Source: Humulus lupulus (taxonomy: Eukaryota; Streptophyta; Magnoliopsida; Rosales; Cannabaceae). From it: 64,000 bases of DNA. Each line of letters begins with the position of its first letter. The stretch's first letter is position 1. Below the pieces are notes generated by a model. That model was not told the DNA's origin and ran no database searches. It saw only the letters and a program-made list of their open reading frames with translations. The stretch covers positions 105,601,143-105,665,142 of the forward strand of contig NC_084799.1 in NCBI RefSeq assembly GCF_963169125.1, in the 5' to 3' direction. The translations under genes were made by a program, and so were the position numbers. Shown here one piece after another: positions 56,867 to 64,000 of the stretch.

Positions 56867-59790
56867 ATGGCCACTAACAGAAACAGAAACCCAAATCACC
56901 ACCACCACCACCCTTACGAAGACCACAACTTCGGTTCTCTAGTCTACGAGCAACGCCGTGAGCTCATGGCCGCTGAAACCTTGGAGTCCGACCTCGACTT
57001 CGCCTTCCGTCTCCAACTTCAGGAAGCCCTAACCGCCTCCATGGCCGCTCAACCCTCCTCTTCCTCCGCTGCAGTCCCCACGCTCGGACGTATTCGTCCT
57101 CAGAACAAAGAGGCCGCACGATTCGCTTCCCATCAGTCGAAGGAACTCGCGCCAGTCGAACAGGAGATCAAGGACTGGAACCAAAGCGCTATCGAGATGT
57201 TGAGGTTAAGGGAGGATCTCAGCCGTCGGGTTCATGATCAGATGGTCACCAGGATTCCGAATGACGATTGGGGAGATATATTTGCGAAACCGTTCGGCGA
57301 TGGATCTTCAAAGATTAAGGTTAGGTTTGAGAGTGATGACGAGACTAGGTTTTTCGATAGCCAGAGCGAGGACGAAGAAGAATATGAGGATGATGAGGAG
57401 GCCGTGTATAGGGTTTATTTTAAGGGTTTGTTGAGTGAGGAGAATAGTGGGGTTCAGAATATGGTGATGGCGGGGATTGGGGTTGCGTTATGCGACCCCA
57501 GGGATAATTTGCTATTTGAGGTGAGGAAACCCCTAATAGGGAAAGGTCTGAGTAAGCTTGGTGCGGAAGCTAAGGCCTTGATTGAAGGTCTCAATGCTGC
57601 TATGACTTTGAACTTGAAAAGGATCACTCTGTACTGCGACAATTTTACTTTTCACCAATTCGTGGGTTTGCTTGCTTCTTAACTTAGCGATTATTTTCTC
57701 GATTCGAGTTTTGAAATTTGACTGAATTATATAGTAATAAGTTGATTTGAAAATTGTTTATAATCGTCTGAAATTTCTATGCTATTATTTATAGTAAATA
57801 GCTTAATTGGACAATGGTATATTTATATCTTAACATGAATGCCACTGGCTGTTGCTGATTGGCACCTGCTTAGCACAACAACCTCATATTTGCTGCCACG
57901 TCTCTAGCATATTAAACTCTAACAAGTTAGACATCAGAGTCGAAAATTAAGATCATACCATCGAACCAAATTTCCTATTCACATTGCATCAATATATATA
58001 TATATATATATATATACAGTTGGAAAGATTTCTTAAAGTTTATTAATGAATTAGGAATTTATGCATTACTGACTTCTTATAAATTCATTCTTAACTTGTG
58101 TCTGGGAGGGTAGTGTCACCCTAAAATTAGCATGCTGTTGAGGCACTGTGGTTTTAGCCTCCCAGGAAGAGTGAAGTTGTGAAGAGGGTACATTCCTTTG
58201 AGGAAACATTTTTTCTCAAGTTCAATAGCTTATTTACTTTAATGTTGTTATATTAAGTCTGGGTATTAGACTCGACAATTTTTTTTGTTCTTTTACTTTC
58301 TATCTAGGATTTCGATATTGATAAAAAACAGGGGACAGGAAGAAAATGGAATTTATTATTTATTTCACTAGACCAAAAGTTTGTCTTTTGGATGATGCCA
58401 GATTCAGTTAACTTATTTTTTAGCTTTATTCCTGATGTAGCCATGACAGCTTGTTGACATTTTTTTTTATGTTTGCATTGCAGGTTTCTGGTAGATGGCC
58501 TGTAAAGCAGCGCAAGATTGCTGTCCTTTTAGATCAGGCGAAAGCCCTTGAAGGAAAGTTTGCCTATTGCAATTCAAAGTATGTCCCACGTAATGACATT
58601 AAGTTTGCTTTTAAACTTGCAAAAGATGCCATACTGTCACAGATCAACCGGACTGCTGAATCTAGCCGAAGCTTAACTTTGTATGAAACTTGTGTTATTT
58701 GTATGGAGGATACAGATGTAAGTCAGATTTTTTCAGTTAAGAGTTGCCTTCACAGATACTGCTTTCCATGTATGAAACAACATGTGGAAGTGAAGTTGCG
58801 TGAAGCCCAAATGCCTAAATGCCCTCATGAAGGCTGCAACATTGAAATTGATATTGACAGCTGCGAGAATTTCTTGACGCCCAAACTTTTGGAGCTTATG
58901 TGTCAGCGCGTAAAGGAAGCGGCAACTCCTGTTACAGAGAGGGTTTATTGTCCTAATCCAAGGTGCTCATTTTTAATGTCGAAAACTGAAGTTTTTGAGT
59001 ATACAAAGAAAGAACGCTTTAATCCATTAGGAGCTAGGAAGTGCTTGAAATGCAGTAGTCTCTTCTGCATTGACTGCAAGGTTCTTTGGCATCAAAATAT
59101 GACTTGTTTAACCTACAAAAGATTGAATCCTGAACCAAGCCTTGAGGATGCAAAGCTTAAGGTTCTCGCATCAAAGAATCTTTGGCGCCAATGTAGGAAG
59201 TGTAACCTTATGATAGAACTTGCTCATGGTTGCTATCACATGACTTGCAGGTATGTTAGGTTAATTTTATATTGGTGTTTTTTATTTTTGACTCCATCAC
59301 ATTCTTCAGGGGTGCACACCTTGACTATCTAGTGGTTTGGATAAATTTACTTGAAGAACACTTTTTACAATTATCTGTTTTTTTTAAACTCACAATTTGT
59401 CTTAGGAAATGGTGTTGCTTGACCATTTAGTTTCAAATCGTGCGCATGCATTAGTTGATAATTGCATAGTATTTTAGTAACCATGTAGTAGAATCAAATA
59501 AAAAATCATCGTTGCAATTTTGTGTACTTCTTTTCACTTCAGTATTATATTTTCAGTGTTATTTTTAATTCTCATGTTTCTTTCATCATTATGGCAGATG
59601 CGGCTATGAGTTTTGTTATAATTGTGGAGCCGAGTGGAGGAACAAGAAACCAACTTGTTCATGCCCACTATGGGCAGAGGATAATATTTTGTATGACGGG
59701 AATGGACACCTTGGCCAGTTGGAAGAAGAGGAAGATGATTTTGATGATGATGATGATGACTTCGATGACTTTGATCAAGATTTTTACTGA
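56867..59790 (+). CDS. RNase H-like/RBR (RING1-IBR-RING2) E3 ubiquitin ligase
   Basis: Three exons: 56867-57661, 58484-59250 and 59598-59790, with GT-AG introns (GTGGGT...TTGCAG, phase 0; GTATGT...GGCAG, phase 2). The protein is 584 aa. Residues 1-80: His run and an amphipathic LDFAFRLQLQEAL segment. About 185-320: RNase H-like fold spanning intron 1. RING1 335-383 (Cys 335, 338, 353, 358, 361, 378, 383, His 355). IBR about 421-473. RING2 502-543, with Cys515 in HGCYHMTC as the probable catalytic cysteine that accepts ubiquitin from the E2. The C-terminus is EEEEDDFDDDDDDFDDFDQ. RBR ligases transfer ubiquitin through a cysteine thioester. The RNase H part has Lys where the first catalytic Asp is expected (YFKG), so it is probably a binding fold. 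The gene appears intact. Confidence 0.93.
57662..58483 (+). other. Intron 1 of the RBR gene with AT microsatellite
   Basis: 822 bp, GT to TTTGCATTGCAG. It contains a (AT)12-type run at 57992-58016. If unspliced, translation stops after six extra codons (57682). Confidence 0.85.
59251..59597 (+). other. Intron 2 of the RBR gene
   Basis: 347 bp. It interrupts RING2 right after the HMTC cysteine; the AGA (Arg) codon is split 2+1. Joining restores TCRCGYEFCYNCGAEW. Confidence 0.88.
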
Positions 59791-61200
59791 TCAAAACCAT
59801 TCACTTGGGTTCTTATTGAACAGTTATTTCCCTGTAATTACCACCCCAATAAGTAAACTTTATCTTCTTGACCTTGTTTTCTTGACAATAGTAATTCTAT
59901 ATTCCAAGCAGTGAGTTAGAAACTAGGGATGAACTTTGAAAAGTTGTCGATGACCTGACTAACCTGACCCTTAAAACTTGAGAACCAAGTAAATTACAAT
60001 CTGGTACATTCTAGGGTCCGTTTGGTAGGGATTGTTGAGAAGCTAAAATAGTTTTTTTTTTTGTGAAGTTGAAAACCAAATTGTAAGCAGCCTCTTCTTT
60101 TATATGAATAAGCTACTTCAAAATGTTGAAGCCGAGAAAGAGTAGAATATGACTTTTGGCTTATGCGTGAATCTATTTCTCATTTTAAATGAATGTTTCA
60201 AAATGATAAACGTAATCTTAATTAATTTTTAAAATATCAAGTAAATACCATTTTTGCTCTCACGATCACGTTCTCTCTCTTTGAGAACTCTAATAACTCT
60301 CTTGGGTATATGTTATGATTTTTATGGGGAATTTCACCTAAATCTACAGCTCAAGTTATTTTTCCCATCCCTCCGTGGACGACATATGTGCGTCGTAGCA
60401 TTGCTCGAAAATTGCTCGACATTGAAAAACATGTCTGGTGTTTGATATGATGCTTTTTTCTATATTGCGTTTAGATTCTTGATAATGATGCATTCGATCA
60501 CACCGAAGAGCAAATATTTAATCCATGTGTTTGAAGGTTCTTTCATTTGGTTGGAGGTGATTCTGGTATTAGCAATAGCACAGCAACCTTGCTGAGGTAG
60601 CATTGTGACCATAATCAATTCTAAGTTGTTTGTCTGTGATGTAAATAATTTTAGTCTTTGCATCTCATTTTGATTTTGCTGTGATTGATTCTCAGACACA
60701 ATTTGAAACTTTATAATTTGATCTAACTCAGTTCTCAATTATATTTAAGGATAACTTGAAAAGTACCGATATGTACAACTATTTAACTAAAACTAATTAC
60801 TAAATACATTTAGTATAATATTACCCACTTTTGGAATTAGATTTCCTATAGTACCCTAACTCAAAACGCACAAAGAAATTGCCAAAAGAAAAAGCACAAA
60901 GAAATCACACTGGAATTAAACAACTTCTATCATTGGGCTCTTAAATTTGAGATAGTTAAATATATTCACCTTAAAAGTTAATGCAACATATAATGGTGCT
61001 ATTTTAAAAATTGGAATTTGTATGTAATAAAAAAATCTTATTCGCGTGTTCTAGGGAAAAATCAAAATAGTCCTCACATGCAAGAATAAACATATATAAT
61101 TAACTACGTATATTTCTTCTGTGGCATTATTCAACATGTTTTTGTTTGTACTTTTCTTTTTAGCTGTTTTCTTCCCAGCTTAATTTATCTACAAGCTACT
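59791..61200. other. 3' flank of the RBR gene
   Basis: No further gene was recognised. The first 100-150 bp probably hold the 3' UTR. GGGTCCGTTTGGTAGGG at about 60012 resembles the terminal sequence common in plant hAT-type MITEs, but I could not find its inverted partner. The rest is AT-rich with short chance frames. Confidence 0.5.
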
Positions 61201-64000
61201 CTTTAAAATGTAAATCATTAGACTTAAAATTTAAATCCCAATTCTTTAAAATATAAGCCACTAGACATAAAATATAAATAAAATCTTTTTAAAATATAAG
61301 TCACAATCCTTTAAAATTTAAAACACAGTGATTTAAAATTTAAATCATTAGACTTAAATTCTAAACCACAGCTCTTTAAAATATAAATTATTATGCTTAA
61401 AATATAAACCACACCTCTTTAAAATATAAATCACTAGGCTTAAAATCTAAACCACATTCTTTTAAAATGTAAACCACAACACTTTGAAATATAAATCATA
61501 ATCGTTTAAAATTTAAACCACAAGATTTAAAATTGAAACGACGTCTCTTTAAAATAGAAACCACATGACTTAAATTATAAATCACATCTCTATAAGATAT
61601 AAACCACAACCCTTTATAATATAAACCGCAACCATTTAAAATATTAATTACAAGACTTAAAATGCAAACCAAAATGCTTAAAATGTAAACCACAATTCAT
61701 TAAAATGTAAACTACAATCCATTAAAATATAAACCCTACTAGAAAGGCTTAAACTATATTCTACGACCCTATAAAATGTAAATCACAACCCTTTAATATG
61801 TAAATTCTACTGGAAATGTTTAAAATTTAAATCACAATACTTAAAATGTAAAACACAATGATGAAAATTTTAACCACAACCCATTAAAATGTAAACCACT
61901 AAGCCTAAAATATAAAACACGTATCTTGAAAATGTAAACCACAACCCTTTAAAATTTAAACTAAAAATCTTTTAAAATTTAAATCACTGGGCTTAAAATC
62001 TAAATCACGCCTCTTTAAAAAATAAAACATAACATTTAAAATCTAAACCAAAACTCTTTAAAATTTAAACCACAATACTAAAAATTTAATTCACTAGGCT
62101 AAAAATCTAAACCATATCTCTTTAAGCTATAAAACATAACATTTTAAATATAAACTAAAACTCTTTAAAATTTAAACCACAAGGCTTAAAATCTAAACCA
62201 CGATTCTTTAAGCTATAAAACATAACGTTTAAAATCTAAAACAAGACTTTTTACAATTTAAACCACAAGGCTTAAAATTTATGCGAGTAGGCTAAAAATC
62301 TAAACCACATCTCTTTAAACTATAAAGCATAATGTTTAAAATCTAAACCAAAACTCCATAAAATTTAAACCACAAGACTTAAAATTTAAACCACTAGACT
62401 TAAAATATAAACCACATCTCTTTCAACTATAAATGATAGCAATTAAAATCTAAACCAAAACTCTTTAAAATTTAAATAACAAGACTTAAAATTTAAACCA
62501 CGTCCCTTTAAACTATCAAGCATAACGTTTAAAATTTAAACTAAAACTCTTTAAAATTTAAACCACAAGGCTTAAAACCTAAACCACTTCTTTTTAAACT
62601 ATAAATCATAACATTTAAAATCTAAACAAAAACTCTTTAAAAATTAAACCGTAAAGCTTAAAATTTAAACCACTAGACTTAAATAAAAGCCACGACTCTT
62701 TAAACTATAAAGCATAACGTTTAAGATCTAAACTAAAACACTTTAAAATTTAAACTACAATGCTTAAAATTTAAACCACTAGGCTAAAAATCTAAACCAC
62801 TCATCTTTAAACTATAAAACATAACGTTTAAAATCTAAACCAAAACTCTTTAAAATTTAAACCACAAGACTTAAAATTTAAATCACTAGGTTTAAAATCT
62901 AAATCACGTCTCTTTAAATTATAAAGCATAACGTTTGAAATCTAAACTAAAACTCTTTAAAATTTAAACCACAAAATTTAAAATTTAAACCACTAGGCTT
63001 AAAATATAAATCACGACCATTTAAACTATAAAGCATAACGTTTAAAATCTAAACCAAAACTCTTAAAATCTAAACCAAAACTCTTTAAAATTTAAACCAC
63101 AAGACTTAAAATTTAAACCACTAGGCTTAAAATATAAATCACGGCCCTTTAAACTATAAAACATAACGTTTAAAATTTAAACTAAAACTCCTTAAAATTT
63201 AAACTACAAGACTTAAAATCTAAACCACGTCTCTTTAAACTATAAGGCATAAGGTTTAAAATTTGAACCATAACTTCTTAAAGTTTAAACAAGGTTTAAA
63301 ATCTAAACCACTAGTCTCAAAATCTAAACCACATCTCTTTAAACTATAAAACATATCGTTTAAAATCTAAACCAAAACTCCTTAAAATTTAAACCACAAG
63401 GCTTAAAATTTAAACCAATAGACTTAAAATCTAAACCACGTTTTTTTAAACTATAAATTTAGACTATAAAACATAATGTTTAAAATCCAAACCACAACTC
63501 CTTAAAAATTAAACCACAAGGCTTAAAATTTAAACCACTAGGCTTAAAATCTAAATCACGTCTTTTTTTAAAATCTAAAACACAACCCCTTAAAATTTAA
63601 ACTACAATGCTTAAAATTTAAACCACGACTAATTCAAATGTAAACCACAATGCTTAAAATGCAAACCACATCTCTTTAAAATATAAACCACGCCGCTTAA
63701 ATTTTTTACCACATATCTTTAAAATATAAAATACAAATCTTTAAAATCTAAACCACGGCCCTTTAAAATTTAAACTACAATGCTTAAAATGTAAACCACA
63801 AGACTTAAAAATTAAACAACAACCCATGTAAATGTGAATCATAAGGCTTAAAATGCAAACCACATCTCTTTAAAATGTAAACCACAACCCTTTAAAATTT
63901 AAACCAAAATCATTTAATATTTAAACCACAATACTTAAAATATAAATCACGTCTCTTTTTAAAATGTAAACCACAACCCTTTAAAATTTAAATCATTACG
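61201..64000. repeat. AT-rich tandem repeat, 21-bp monomer with 107-bp higher-order unit
   Basis: The whole stretch is built of about 18-22-bp monomers of the type CTTTAAAATTTAAACCACAA. From about 62000 a five-monomer order repeats. The landmark CATAACGTTTAAAATC-type monomer occurs at 62028, 62135, 62221, 62328, 62435, 62521, 62607, 62713, 62820, 62927, 63034 and 63162. Spacings are 107, 86, 107, 107, 86, 86, 106, 107, 107, 107 and 128 bp, that is five, four or six monomers. The first 800 bp (61201-62000) and the last 400 bp are less ordered. The array continues past the window end. Confidence 0.93.

Noticed and set aside
59522..59914. 130-aa ORF as a separate gene
   Set aside because: It is exon 3 of the RBR gene read in the wrong frame; splicing at 59598 gives the RING2 end.
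60012..60130. hAT-type MITE
   Set aside because: Only one GGTCCGTTTGGTA-like terminus is seen; no inverted partner or TSD found, so not called as a feature.
61201..64000. CRISPR-like array of short repeats
   Set aside because: Monomers are contiguous with no unique spacers, copies are diverged, and the context is plant nuclear DNA.
1..64000. tRNA and rRNA genes
   Set aside because: No cloverleaf or rRNA-like stretch was recognised by eye; primer-site matches to tRNA ends are parts of retroelements.

Overview
This window is plant nuclear DNA, almost certainly from a eudicot. The evidence is canonical GT-AG introns, Ty1/copia and Ty3/gypsy LTR retrotransposons with plant-type coding domains, and a three-exon RBR-type E3 ubiquitin-ligase gene. 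I cannot name the species. About 56 kb of the 64 kb is nested, mostly broken transposable elements. Only the right end (about 56.3-64 kb) is ordinary host sequence, holding the one gene that looks intact and a large AT-rich tandem-repeat field.

Layout. (1) 1-21462: gypsy element A, Tat-like, minus strand, with its 3' LTR off the left edge. It holds a solo copia-type LTR (7117-9362, TSD CAGTC), a truncated LTR fragment E (about 11747-13984) and copia element D (14212-20968, plus strand, TSD CTTTA). (2) 21675-23202 plus 56286-56325: a non-autonomous DNA transposon with TIRs of about 200 bp. Its right TIR is split by (3) gypsy element C (23203-56280, Tat-like, plus strand, TSD ACCAA). Element C carries gypsy element B in its 5' LTR (23879-34956, Tat-like, minus strand, TSD GGCTC) and copia element F in its integrase (39320-49080, minus strand, TSD AATAC). 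Element B contains solo LTR G (27864-30250, TSD GATTT). These target-site duplications give a clear order of insertion.

Each of the three Tat-like elements carries an extra gene on the strand opposite gag-pol, between integrase and the 3' LTR. In all three, a short intron (73-78 bp) precedes a coiled-coil C-terminal segment. The gag-pol genes are inactivated by stops, frameshifts, lost catalytic residues or deletions. Element B lacks RT, RNase H and integrase entirely.

(4) 56867-59790: a 584-aa protein joining a degenerate RNase H-like fold to a complete RING1-IBR-RING2 module with a candidate catalytic cysteine and a very acidic C-terminus. The gene starts only 587 bp from the end of element C. 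(5) About 61200-64000: a tandem repeat of roughly 21-bp monomers that forms a 107-bp higher-order repeat whose spacing changes in 21-bp steps. It runs off the right edge.
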